Part shown: positions 12,301 through 30,869 of the stretch, piece by piece
How positions within the stretch are numbered: the first letter of the stretch is position 1
Layout: each line of letters begins with the position of its first letter
Assembly (NCBI RefSeq): GCF_047663525.1
Contig: NC_092602.1
Coordinates: forward strand, 11,095,501 to 11,159,500
From: Anas platyrhynchos
Taxonomy: Eukaryota > Chordata > Aves > Anseriformes > Anatidae
DNA length: 64,000 bases
Reading direction: 5' to 3'
Translations under genes and position numbers: made by a program
The notes under the pieces: model-generated
Database searches by the model: none
Told to the model about the DNA's origin: nothing
The model's input: the letters and a program-made list of their open reading frames with translations, nothing else

Positions 12301-13689
12301 GCCAAGGTAATAACGCTCTGTTGTTATTTCCTATTTCCCTGCCCAAATCAGAAACAAACATTTAAAACTGCACACTTGGAAAAAGTAAACTGTTGCACAA
12401 CATTTTTTTTCCTTTTAAGCTAGGGCATAAGAAAGTATCAGATTGCCAGAGGAAGACTATTTCTTCTGAAATAAATACTTTGTTTAACATGGAAAAAAAA
12501 TCCAATTTTACAAGAACCATAACCTGGCAAAAGAAGAGTTAATGTAGTTACAAAGGTTAGTACTATATTTGACAAGGTACTGATGCACGAACAGACTGCA
12601 ATTTTATCTACACGATTAGGGCAAATGATGGAAAAGATACTTTGATCTGCAAAGACCAGACTTAAAAAATGAGGGGATTATTTAGGAGAAAACCCTAATG
12701 GTATTTTGCCGTCTCTACAGATTGCCTCTTACAACATTTGACAGGTGCATATTTTTTTGAACTTCAGGGGCACCAACATCTTTCTGTTTAGGCCCATGGC
12801 ACTACGGACTCCCAAAATGATGTCCATTCATTTAGTGATCTTTTGAAGCTGACCAAGAACAGCAGCGGCAAGTTTTGCCAGCTGGAGCACTTCTTCAGCC
12901 CTAGCATCACAGATGATCTGTTATTTACTTTGTTTGGGATTTGTTTTCTGACATCCCTCTAACCGGCTTTATTTTAGATAACAATCTGCTCAAACTTAGC
13001 TCTATCCCACTGTAACCATGTATCATTAGACCCAGGGCAGCTTCACAACCAGCCGTTAATTACTTTGCCAGTTTCTGCAGCACTTGCTCGCACTCTTGCT
13101 TCTTTCTGGCCAGCTGCTCGGTGTAGGGCACGCTCCACAGTGGAGTCACCACATCGGCTATCTGCTTACTGAGAGGCTCCTCGGGGCCGGCCGCCGGTGG
13201 GGCCGGCCGCTTCGCCTCCCCTGCCTCGCTCCCCTCGGCTTTTTTCCTCTTCTTCGCCATGGGGTCGGCCTTGGGCTTGGCCAACCTGACGCTGAGCGCG
13301 CGGCCCTTCCACAGCACCCCGTGCAGCGCCCGCGCGGCCTTGTCCCGCTCCTCCTCGCTCTTGAACGTCACGAAGGCGAACGTCTGCCGCCCGAAGAGCT
13401 TGATCTTGTGGGGGCTCAGCCCGTACTTGGCGAGGAACTTCTTCACGTCGTTGAAGCCGATGTACTTCGGCAGGTTCTGTATCTCCACCTTATAGATCTC
13501 GGAGGTGAACAGCTCTCCCTTGGTGTACCCGTACACGTCGGGGCCGGGCGTGGGGTCCCCCCCGGTGCCTCCTCCTCCTCCTTCACCACCACCACCGCCG
13601 CCGCCATCTCCCCCTCCTCCTCCTCCTCCTCCTCCTTCTTCTTCTTCAGGCGCAGCCGCGCCGTTCCCGGCCGGCACAGCCACCTCCAT
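6002..13689 (-). CDS. TRMT2A: TRMT2A, RNA (uracil-C5) methyltransferase A, complete, 11 coding exons
   Basis: TRMT2A transfers a methyl group from SAM to C5 of uridine in tRNA (m5U54) and belongs to the TrmA/RumA class I family. Coding exons in transcript order: 13689-13064, 12338-12230, 11738-11557, 10664-10550, 10270-10155, 9588-9477, 8427-8305, 7679-7604, 7060-6944, 6718-6622, 6305-6002. They sum to 1977 bp, 658 residues plus stop, against about 625 in human. Seen: Glu/Gly tract 15-44; RRM about 65-140 with FAFVTF; basic KKRKK 146-150; SAM motif [10 protein letters not shown] 447-456; DPPRAGL 519-525; SCNPRAAM with the catalytic Cys at 547. All junctions are GT-AG and keep frame. The start is the first in-frame ATG; an in-frame stop lies upstream at 13728-13726. 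The C-terminal tail (after FERVEY) is Ser/Thr/Asp-rich and poorly conserved. It shares a promoter with RANBP1. Introns hold no other gene I can support. Confidence 0.97.
6622..6718 (-). CDS. TRMT2A: TRMT2A coding exon 10: catalytic cysteine
   Basis: 97 bp, residues 526-557 plus two bases of Asp558. [10 protein letters not shown] carries Cys547, the nucleophile that adds to C6 of the target uracil in this family. Acceptor ctag, donor gtgagt. Confidence 0.96.
6944..7060 (-). CDS. TRMT2A: TRMT2A coding exon 9: DPPRAGL motif
   Basis: 117 bp, residues 487-525 plus one base of His526. It runs [17 protein letters not shown] to DPPRAGL, a signature of TrmA/RumA uracil methyltransferases. Acceptor aatag, donor gtaagt. 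Confidence 0.95.
7604..7679 (-). CDS. TRMT2A: TRMT2A coding exon 8
   Basis: 76 bp, residues 462-486 plus one base of Glu487. It carries [15 protein letters not shown], motif II, whose acidic residue contacts the SAM ribose in this fold. Acceptor gtag, donor gttagt. Confidence 0.95.
7787..7811. repeat. Perfect 11-bp inverted repeat, 3-nt loop (TRMT2A intron 7)
   Basis: Arms CTTTTCTAGCT and AGCTAGAAAAG are exactly complementary around TGC. The hairpin lies in the TRMT2A intron, about 108 bp upstream (in transcript sense) of coding exon 8, inside the branch-point/acceptor neighbourhood. Function unknown. Confidence 0.85.
8305..8427 (-). CDS. TRMT2A: TRMT2A coding exon 7: SAM-binding motif I
   Basis: 123 bp, 41 codons, phase 0 at both ends, residues 421-461. 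It carries [10 protein letters not shown], the class I methyltransferase glycine loop that binds SAM. Acceptor cacag, donor gtgatt. Confidence 0.96.
9477..9588 (-). CDS. TRMT2A: TRMT2A coding exon 6
   Basis: 112 bp, residues 383-420, ending [10 protein letters not shown], the conserved entry to the methyltransferase domain. Acceptor accag, donor gtaagg. Confidence 0.95.
10155..10270 (-). CDS. TRMT2A: TRMT2A coding exon 5
   Basis: 116 bp, residues 345-382 plus two bases of Arg383, [18 protein letters not shown] to YFVEEGQR. Acceptor ttcag, donor gtaagg. Confidence 0.95.
10550..10664 (-). CDS. TRMT2A: TRMT2A coding exon 4
   Basis: 115 bp, residues 306-344, [19 protein letters not shown] to IVYFNPQ. 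Acceptor gcag, donor gtattt. Confidence 0.95.
11557..11738 (-). CDS. TRMT2A: TRMT2A coding exon 3
   Basis: 182 bp, residues 246-305 plus two bases of Arg306. It runs [14 protein letters not shown] to KAFQDYIR, including the conserved [14 protein letters not shown]. Acceptor ctag, donor gtgagc. Confidence 0.95.
12230..12338 (-). CDS. TRMT2A: TRMT2A coding exon 2
   Basis: 109 bp, completing Lys209 and then residues 210-245 ([13 protein letters not shown] ... ASPLQ). Acceptor cag, donor gtaatg. Confidence 0.95.
13064..13689 (-). CDS. TRMT2A: TRMT2A exon 1 (coding): Gly tract, RRM, basic segment
   Basis: 626 bp, residues 1-208 plus two bases of Lys209; donor gtaatt. It is very GC-rich and inside the CpG island. 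It encodes the low-complexity N-terminus, the RRM and KKRKK, and ends [11 protein letters not shown] as in human. The long open frames on the opposite strand are composition shadows. Confidence 0.96.
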
Positions 13690-13863
13690 CCCGCCGCCTG
13701 CTGAAGCCCGGCCGCGCCGCGCTGTTCACTGCTTCCTCAGGGAGCAGCCCGTTAACATTTACTTTATTTCTCAGCCCTGCTCCCCCTTCGCAAGCCCCGC
13801 GTCGCTCATAAGAACCGCGATAAAGCAAAGCGCAGCAGCCCGCGCCGCTCCCTCAGGCAGGCG

Positions 13864-13874
13864 GCCGCCATCTT
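13864..13874 (-). promoter_or_regulatory. YY1-like site
   Basis: GCCGCCATCTT on the plus strand is AAGATGGCGGC on the minus strand, the full YY1 consensus. YY1 sites in this orientation usually sit just downstream of a start site, so the TRMT2A TSS is plausibly near 13880. Confidence 0.65.
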
Positions 13875-13901
13875 AGGCGTGGGCGCGGGGCGGGCGCCGC
13901 C

Positions 13902-13982
13902 ATGGCGCGGGGGCTGCAGGGACGGGGCGGGGCGGGGGCCGCCTCCCATCGGGCCTTGCGGCGGCGCGGGCCGCGGGCATGA
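13902..13982 (+). promoter_or_regulatory. Possible RANBP1 5'-UTR upstream ORF (26 codons)
   Basis: An ATG in the optimal context GCCGCCATGG opens a frame that ends at TGA 13980-13982, 53 bp before the RANBP1 ATG. It counts as a uORF only if the RANBP1 transcript starts upstream of 13902. If transcription starts nearer the ETS site at 14003 it is promoter DNA only. Confidence 0.35.
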
Positions 13983-14002
13983 GGTAAAGGCGGGAGGGGC
14001 GG

Positions 14003-14010
14003 CGGAAGTG
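14003..14010 (+). promoter_or_regulatory. ETS/GABPA-like site
   Basis: CGGAAGTG lies 26 bp upstream of the RANBP1 ATG. ETS sites of this type commonly position the TSS of TATA-less housekeeping genes. Confidence 0.55.
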
Positions 14011-14035
14011 AGCGGAGCGCAGCGAGCCCGGGCCC

Positions 14036-22045
<8,010 letters not shown>

Positions 22046-22310
22046 GTCATCCTGGGCCTTGCAGTTTTTCCTTTATAATTTTTCTTTTTCTTCCTTTTTT
22101 CTTTTTTTAATTTTTATTTTTACAAGGGACTTTATAAGGAACTGAATTCAATGTTCAGGTTGTTTTTTCTAAGCTTTTGCCCTTTTGAAGATGTCTTCAG
22201 AAAATCCATTCCCCAGTCATGAAAATGTACTGTGCTAACTTTCTTTTCCATAGTGGAAACACTTATTTATGGTCATCCAAAAGAGTGAATAAAACAAACT
22301 TGAAACAGCA
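22046..22310 (+). other. RANBP1: RANBP1 3' UTR
   Basis: A T-rich tract after the stop, then an AATAAA signal at 22288-22293. The end is placed about 15-20 bp beyond the signal. Confidence 0.75.
22288..22293 (+). terminator. RANBP1: RANBP1 polyadenylation signal (AATAAA)
   Basis: First canonical hexamer after the stop (gtgaataaaacaaac), 243 bp downstream, consistent with the short 3' UTR usual for this gene. Confidence 0.8.
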
Positions 22311-23003
22311 TCAGAGGACAGAACTGAGTTTTCTATGTAGTTTAAAGGCTTATGAATACACTTGTTTCATTGGGTGTTGAGATTCATATCATCATACCTA
22401 TGGATTGACTAGGTTCATAGACTTTACCAACAGGGAAGATTAAGACTGCATACATGTTTTTATGGCTTCTGAAACTGTAATGTAACAGACCTTTCACGCC
22501 CTTCCCTGCTGAGTGTTCCTGAGCAGGGATTGTGCCTGTGATTCTTGAAATACAGCTGACTTGTGGCATCAGCTGATAGAGCATTCCTGGCACACTATTA
22601 CTGATGTTTCATTAGACAGGGAAAACAAAGGTGGGGGAAGAAATGTATTATGTGAGACCTGAGTAGCATTTTCCTTTTATGAAACAAAATTTCACCCCTG
22701 CTGCTTATGAAAGTCGTTAATATTAAAAATACTGGAGTCTAGCACAAAGTTGTAGCTGTTGTCCCAGATCTTCCATGATGTGCTTCTGACTGACTAAAGG
22801 CAGTCCTGGTCTCTTACACTAAGGCATATACGACAGAGTTTGGGTACCTTGCCCTGTGTCAGCACATAACAGTTAAACTCTAAAACTTATAAGCTTTTTC
22901 CAGGGCCTTGGAGCTTATGGTGTTTTTCAAAAATTGGAGTGTTTTTAACTTGTAAGATGCGTGGTGGGAGGCTGTCCCTCTTGAAAGGAGGAATTCTGAC
23001 ATT

Positions 23004-23038
23004 CACTTAAGTCATTTAAGTGTGTTGTACACACTTAA
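23004..23038. promoter_or_regulatory. Three NKX2-type CACTTAA sites in a nested inverted repeat
   Basis: CACTTAA at 23004-23010, TTAAGTG at 23016-23022 and CACTTAA at 23032-23038. The last two are part of a perfect 10-bp inverted repeat (TTAAGTGTGT / ACACACTTAA, loop TGT). CACTTAA is the NK-2 homeodomain consensus. Binding is inferred, not shown. Confidence 0.35.
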
Positions 23039-26000
23039 GGGGCAATCTTCTTGCCAATGATGGGCAAATGATCAAATCTCTCCCATGTGAGCATTTACTG
23101 TTTGTCTGGTCTCAAGTTACTGCTAGAGAGTAGAAGAAATTATAGCAAGTGATAAAATCAACACAACTTAAGTCTTATAGATTGAGTTTTGTTTTTAACC
23201 ACTAATACAAGGATAGCATTAGATAGCAATGGAATTCTCTATTACCATTCCCACAACTATGAAAACTGGACAAAACTTGCTGAACTTCTTATGATATTAC
23301 TATCAGATAGCAAGACCTTTTTATCTTCATAAAAAGGCTCTCTAAGTAGATCAGACTTTGCAATCTACCTGAGGAAAATATATTAAAAAAAATTCTTGTA
23401 TTTCTACTTAGCACTGCCTTTTGATGCTACCATGAACTAGTCTTAAGTCTGGAACTGTAATTAAGGTACTCACTTCGTTCAAACAAAGTAATTCCTTTGG
23501 TGTTGTGCATGTTCCACTTCAAGTACGGCAGATATCAAAAGTCTGTTAATTAACAAAGATGGTTGAAAGGCAAAATAAAATGTTTTTTAGTGTTTCTGGT
23601 TTGGAAATAAGACAAAGTTCTTCTGAAGTACTTAACATTTGAATGTAAAAGCCACATCTTTATCCATGAGTCACTGTAAATTCTCTGATCTGATAATGTC
23701 AAACAGTGTGTCTAAATTGATAGAAATGACATTTAAAAACTTCAAAATAAATTTAAATTTTCATTTAAAGGATTTGCTGTTTATTTAAAGTTAACTCTTA
23801 CTGGGAATGTATTTTTAGCCTGCAGGGGCAAAGTGTGGTGGAAGCAACAAAACGTATGGGTTTGATTTCACTATCAAATCTTGTGCAGAAATCTTGTGCA
23901 GAAGGCAGGAGGAAACAATTTGTTTAATGTTAATATTGACAGTGCCTGTTTAATTTTATTAACTTCTTTCTCCTTCCCCCTCCCCCTTTTTCACTTTTTC
24001 ACTTATTCATGCATACTTAATTGATTTCAAGACATTTCCCTTCCTGTTTAGGTTAACTGATCCATGTTTACAGTTCATGGATTACAGTCATCCTTAGTGC
24101 AAGTCTGCAATCTCCAAGAGCCAAGTTATAAGGACTGCTAAGTAAAATATTTCCTCTGGTTAGCGTTTGGTTGAAGAACATGTCTGTCTTCTAAACTGAA
24201 GACTGGCTAGTCAATGTTCTGATTGTTTAGAAGCCATAGGTGTGCTGCGCTACAAATTAAAAAGTAGTAAGTATTCTGAAAGTTAATCTTGATGAAATAA
24301 GGTTTTTAAGTCAGTCTGATAATGAACTTTAATGTGTACATACCACAAGCTTCCAAGAGATGCCTTCAAAATGTTTTTATAGCTTTCTGTATACTGAGAA
24401 TTGTAGAGTTCTAGTTGATATATCTTGTGTACTGTTCACCACCCCTCTTCCAGTAGTTACTAGATACTGAACATTCACGCTTTCCCATTTTTACTATGAT
24501 GGTATTCTTGAGACAACAGAATCTGGCCTGTCTTTTTGGACAATAGGCAATCTTGAAATAATAAACTTGGCTCAAAAGTGGAAATAATGCTTTGACAAAA
24601 AGGCAGGCTTGTAATGTAAGAATTCTTTCATGAATTTGTAGGCAACTACAAGTGCCATATGCTAGTTTTTAAAATCACAGTAACGAGTATGATTTAAATA
24701 TCTGAACCCGTCTGAAGGTATTGTCATATAAAGAATGCGTCCTGCGAAACTGTTCAGATGGTATAGAAATCCAGTGAATCTTTAAATATCTGCACCTTAT
24801 TGAGGTATATTGGTACTTTCTTCATCAACTTGGAATCCAGGCTATATGAAGGCTATTTTACAAGGCTGTGGTAGTGTATGCTCTTCTCTAATTCCCTTCT
24901 GCACACTGCAAAGCAAGGTAACTCCTAGCATGCTTAAACATAGACAAAAATCGTGGGGAGTTAGTTGTGTTAAGGTAGCCAGTTAGAGAGTTTTTAAGCA
25001 CTTCTATAACTGAGAGATTACTGGGAATATGACAAATCTTACAGAAAAATCTTACAGAAAGTGCAAGTGAAACTTTTTAGGAGGATTTAATGTGTTCTTA
25101 ATAAAACTGGAAATTGTAATGAGATTAGTGAAGTATTGTCAGGTGCTAATTTCTGTAGCTTGTACCAATTCTTCTTGTTTCAAGTGTAAAAAGATGTAAT
25201 CTAGCCAGGCTTAATAACCCAGCCTTTGTTGGTATGAATGGTTTTATGTGCAGAAAAAAGGATGGATGAGTGTCTGAGGACACCTGAATGAAGAATTTAA
25301 CTTCAAAATAGTTTTTGGTGCTCATCAGAAAACATCATGTACTTAACAGATATTTAAGTCTGTTTTTAAGACTGAGTTTATTATTATAAAAACAAATTTG
25401 AAGTAATTCTTCACAAATTGTACATTATTTTGGAGACTATGCTTCTTTCTTCAGGAGTAGGATTGTATCAGTGATACAATACGTCTCATTCACAAGTTGC
25501 TGACAACCCCATCTTGCTGTACTTTAGCACTGTAAATGATAATTTTCCTGTGCAATAAGGTAGCTTGTATCAATTACATTTTCTGTGACACTAAAACCTC
25601 AAAAAATTAAAATTCTTAACACTAAGCAGACATGAGAATGTTGTGGATTCTTAGTGATGCAACGTGCTCAACAAATGCTTGTATTTTACGTACAAGAGTA
25701 CAAGACTGAACAAACGGTCCAATTTTGTTCTAAATGTCTTGAAACTGACTTGAATAAAAGTTGAAAGAATTAAGTGGAAAAAAATGAGGGATTAATTTGT
25801 ATATATATCTTCACTCTGGAAAGAACTGTGGTGAGGATATACCCAAGATGATGAGAAGGGATGAGTTCTGGAGACAGACCAGCTCTTCTCTTGCTGTGTA
25901 GATGGTGGGGAAGCATTTGGCTCAGAAAGTATCCCCAGCCTGGGCTGCCTTTCCTGCCTGTGAGGCAGCATCTGCAGCTCAGACCAGCTGTACCAGCAGT

Positions 26001-28677
26001 AGTGTGAATTTTCTGGGTTGAGAATTCATCGGGTCCAGAAGGTGGATGCTGTGTTCTATGGCTAATGAGTCGTGATGAACTCTGACATCTCCATCTAACA
26101 TTTCAAGAGAAATGCTATGCCTTTTGCTGCTTCATGTTCCAATGTGTTCACTTGAATAACTGAATGGAAATGTTAAATGCTAGTATAAAAAAAAAAAAAG
26201 TTTAGAAAACTCCATTTGATATTTTATTAATATTGAATAATTGCAACTATTTGTGTAAATACTGAGATGGGGGGATTATAAAACTGACATTATTTTGATC
26301 TCCTGTACAGATTGTCAGCAGCTTTCCAATGTGGTTATTACAAAAAAAAAAAAAAAACCTCTCCAATCCATCTGAAATTGAAGGCTTCATAGCCTGTGTT
26401 TATGTACTTCTGTTCCCAGTATGCCTGTATATTCTGGCTGGTCATGCTTGTTTCTGACAAGCTGTATTTTCTAAGCTGTATATGGCAGCTAGTGTCTTAA
26501 TTCTTGATTAGACAAACTGATTTCAAAGCGTCTTTTAAGCTGAAATCTTGTCTATGTGTAAGCTTGCGCTAGTTAATTGGTGAGGTGTTTGTAAAGGTGT
26601 GTTGTGTTTTTTTTTAATTCTTGCTTTTATGATGCTTTCTGTAGGTTTTAAAATCCTTCCAAATTAGATTTAGCTAAAATTACTCTTGCTTTAAAACAAG
26701 AGGAATGATCCAGTCCTTTGCTAACCCTGACTAAATCTTTGACAATATATCGTTTTCAGAGTCAGGAGATAATGAAAACTAGCTGCAACAGATCAGAATT
26801 ATTTTGTTTGTTGAAGAAAAGTTTGAAGTGATCAGCTGTAGAGTGGATCGTACATGTAAGTGATTTCTCAGACTGTAGTTTAAGTGAAAACAAGATGCCC
26901 TCTCAACTGAGAAGCTTGTGCAATTGCATAGTAAGGAAATCTTAAAGTTGTGAAAATGGACATGCATAGGAAAAAAAAATATATTTAGAGCTGGATAATA
27001 GCTAGAGTTATTAGTATCTACAGCAATAAGTATCTTAGAGATTTGTACTCTGGCATTTTTTCAATAGGCAAATTTAAGTATAGAGTGTTTTTGTCCACTT
27101 CTGCCACATTGGACACTAGACACTTAAAAGTCTTTCAAATATGAAAAGGTCTTGAGTGTAAGTAGTTTGCTAGTCTCCTGGTAAAAAGGCAACCTATGTT
27201 AGTTCCTTAAAGTATTTCTATTAAAAATAATGAAGCGTTAATAGTGAAGCTAGAGTTTGTGGTATATAGTTATGCTTTTAACCAACATAATGACAAATGT
27301 ATTAAATACAGAGACCAGTTTCTAGCACAATTCTGTGTTAAGTACACAGTACTGCAAACATTTTAATTTTGCAGGTGTCTGCCAACTTGAAGTATTTCAT
27401 AAGCATTGTACTCTTAACTTTTGTTTTCAGCTTTAAGTCCAGTTTTTTATTACTGTCTATCAGTCTTCACTCTGCTAACTTATATCAGATAGTTCATTGT
27501 CATGTAGATACTAACTGTTGTATCAAGATGTGCATTTTATTCCTGAAATAAGTTAATGATGTCACAAGCTCTTGTCTGCATACTGTGCTGACTGTCCTCA
27601 TTTCAAGCAGGTAAAAGTATACAGCTTTCTAATGTTGTTTTTCCATAAAAGCCATTATAGTTATGTAAGTATCCGAAAAAGATGGTTTGGGTATTAAAAT
27701 GACCAAATAGCTTGTAATCTTTGGAGGGTATTTCACAAGAATATCCTACAAGGTGCAATTAATGTTACATTGTTTCACATTATTTTATAATTATCTTAAT
27801 TTATTTGCTAGTATATGCTTTATGGTTCGCTTTCTGAGTTTCAGCAGCATCATTTGGAGTAATATTCCATACTGGCAGAGGAGAATTACACTTTATAAAT
27901 CGTTTTATAAATCGATGGCTTGTGAATCTTAAGCCGTTCAGATGCCTATGTTATTCTGAGTAGCTCCTTGTGGGAATCGCCTAGGAACTCGTGTGTCGGT
28001 ACAGTAATCTAAACCTCATAATAACTGTAAGTTGACATGCCCCATCACTGCAGTTGGGAAGTGCATGTTACACAAGTTCTTCTATCTCATACATCTTAAG
28101 TGAATCCTGTTCCATGGAAAATGTTGATGTGAGATTTCTGTTCAGGCTACTGTTAATGTCTTGATAAATCTAGTACTAAATAAACTCGAACAACTAAATG
28201 AAAATGGTCATAATAAAGTTCCAGTGAGTAACGTAGTGGGCCTTGTTTGTACCCATAAAAAGCCTAGCCGTTCTTGGACTTCTTGCCTGCACTATGTTGT
28301 GCCTGGTGACCCAAGTGTCCTCCGGTTTGGGCACTGTAAGTTTAAAAGAAAAACAGCATTTACTAAACACCTGATTGCTGAACTTTCAGTGACCCTGAAC
28401 ATTTTGCAGATCACTGGTACTGCACAGGCTGGCGAGTACATTCATTATGGTAGCAAGTCCAGTAAGAACAGGAGAATGATTTATTCTGATCATTGTTTAA
28501 TGACAACAGCTAATATGAGCTGGGAGCTAAATTGCCTAGTGACCAGTAAAAGATGCCAGGGATTTTCAGTACTTGAAAGTGTGCAAAATAAAAGGATTTT
28601 TATCTGTTTAGCTGCTTCCCAGCTAGTGTTGATGTCATTATTTCATATGAAAAGTGCATGGCAGTCAGGCTTTCCTG

Positions 28678-29274
28678 ATGCTTCCTCTGCCATGTGTTTC
28701 CTTTTGTGTTACGAGCTGTCAGAGCGGTACCCCAGCATGTGTCTCCAACACAACTTCTGTGGATGGCCCTTTCTCCTTGAGGATAAAACCTCAGAGTAAA
28801 ATCTTACAAAAAGACATGCAGTTACTAGCCAGACTCTGCCGGATTATTTTTAAATTGTTCTTTGTAGCTGTATTAGTTCTTTGGGTAGTCATTAAATCTT
28901 TTTCTAACTCATGCTGCCATCCCTGTTTACCTCAGGGCTGCCAAAACCTTCTGGCACACTTATCACGTAGTGTGAATCCAGAAACTACAGCCCATGAAAT
29001 AAAGCTGTTCCAGAAGAGCAGTTCTGAGACATGCCTGTTCTGCTTGAGTCAGGTCCTCCTCAGGCGTCGTTACTGCTTGAATCCTAAAGTGATCTCCTGG
29101 CTTTCAGTATACTTGCCTTTTAATACTGAGACTGAACATTGCTCAGCAGTGCTTTATTCTGTCTTGAAAGTAGGTATTTTCAAGAACTGGAACATTAGTG
29201 GGAAGGATATCAGTGAACTGGGGGAATTGTTGGACCCCCCAAATCCCACCAATTTGTTGCTTTCTGATAAGTAA
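28678..29274 (+). other. Unidentified 198-codon ATG frame, probably non-coding
   Basis: An open frame from the first ATG at 28678 to a stop at 29272-29274, with a preceding overlapping frame open from 28161 (which begins at TTG, not ATG). I recognise no domain, and the Cys/Ser/Leu-rich composition looks like chance translation. There is one hydrophobic run (FKLFFVAVLVLWVVI). No splice structure or CpG promoter was seen. It may be part of a lncRNA or a decayed retrocopy. Confidence 0.15.
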
Positions 29275-30869
29275 TCTGCAATGTGCAGCACACACAGAAA
29301 TCATCTCGAAACACATCTCTGCCTAATACTGCCTTGTAACATGGAGCGTCTGAACCTTCTTTTGAAAATGCTGGTTCTGTATGACACACTGTTGCACAGA
29401 TAAAGTATCTGGATCCAGAGGATGCCTGTGCAGACCAGGCTTGCGCTGCGATCTTTAAGATCAAGTAAGGGTTGGAGATGTGCCCTTTTTGTTGCTATGA
29501 AAGCTACAACTCAATCCCATACCACATGCTCACAGTTATCTTTTAGTGTCCTTCTCTGCAACAGTGTTGCATGACTGGAGGACTAAAAATAATAATAAAA
29601 TCATATTTGCTTGCTGCTAAGTACCTCTCTTCATAAGGTGATTGGCTTGAAATTCTGGCCCTCTGAGTGGGGCTGTTATGGTGAGGCTGTGGAGATGCAC
29701 TCGGGTGCCCAAGTGGTAGGAAAGCCATGCTGTAGGGTGGAAGGAGCAGGAACACTGAGTCCTGCCTGCTTGCAAAGCTGCATTTGAGAACTAGGCTTTC
29801 TAGCGTGGTGAGAATCCCTACAGGAAAAATACAACTGAAAGTGATGAGGTGCAGAGAACAGAGTGGGAATAGTCTTCCTTAAGTGTAGCTCCTGTGTTCA
29901 CATCAAGGGACGTTGCCATCCTTTGTGGTAACTTGCTACTTTTCAGAAAGGCCTTGTCCTTAGACAGAATGAAATTTTAAATAAATCACCAACCTCCAAA
30001 TACGTACCTTGAAAGGTACTTGTGGAGACCCTATTGCATATCCATGCTGAAAATGCAAATCTGACAGCCACTTGAGTGGGGAGATAACTTCTTGAGTAAT
30101 TTTCAAGCCCTAAGAAGTGTAGAGTAAATCTCTCACTGTCCATTAGAGGATGCTAACCAAACTTTGTAAGCTGTCTGTAATACTTCATGTAACGTTTTCC
30201 AGTTTAAAATGAAACCAGTGTAAAAATATCAGGGTTCTGTTTGAAACTATGAAATTTTTCACCAAGAATGTTGGCTGAATGGGGAGGAGGACAGGGCCTG
30301 AACTGATGGAAGTGATGGTGTCTCTGCCTAGTTTGTGCAAGTAGTGCTAGACTGCAAGGTCTTTTGGGGAAGTTCATTTAGAACTAACGTGTTATATGGG
30401 TGTGTTAGGTGTGCTCCTAAAATGCATCTTCTGGTTAAGTTTTATTCAAAAGGAATGTAGCTTTGTACTTTGAGGCCACTCAGCAACATGCATCAAACCA
30501 CGGTACATGAGGGTGACCGAGACATTTGCTTCCAAAGTACACCTCGGATCCAACTTAATGTGCCAGTGGATTTGCACCTGAAGGCTTTCAGGTTAGTATG
30601 CAGAGTCTGATTCTGTGTGAAGTTACTGACCTTTTGATTAGTTGTGAGCATTTTAAGAATCATTTATTTCAATAACCTGGCATGACAGTGAGGAGTGAAG
30701 CGTAGGAAATAACGTACCCTAGGCATTCAAAAGTAACCAAGTTGTTTTCCTTTCTTTACCTCAAAAACCTGAGTTTGGAGCTCATTTTAAATTGCCTTTT
30801 GGCTTTAGTCCCTTTTGGATAAACCCTGGCACTTTTAAAGTTGTTCTCAGAGGGCTGAGAATACGGATT

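Larger units (their letters stand above)
13690..14035. promoter_or_regulatory. Bidirectional TRMT2A/RANBP1 promoter
   Basis: Only 346 bp separate the two initiator ATGs, which point away from each other. The gap is GC-rich with several GGGCGG-type Sp1 boxes (about 13886-13938), a YY1-like site and an ETS-like site, and I see no TATA box near either start. A shared promoter is also the arrangement in human. RANBP1 is known to be cell-cycle regulated, but I see no clear E2F consensus here. Confidence 0.85.

Noticed and set aside
13646..13828. Minus-strand 60-codon frame overlapping the TRMT2A start
   Set aside because: It opens at TTG rather than ATG, so it is not a convincing uORF.
13084..13876. 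Long plus-strand frames (206 and 123 codons) opposite TRMT2A exon 1
   Set aside because: Leu/Arg- and Pro-rich shadows of the GC-rich antisense coding exon and its triplet repeat; no family match.
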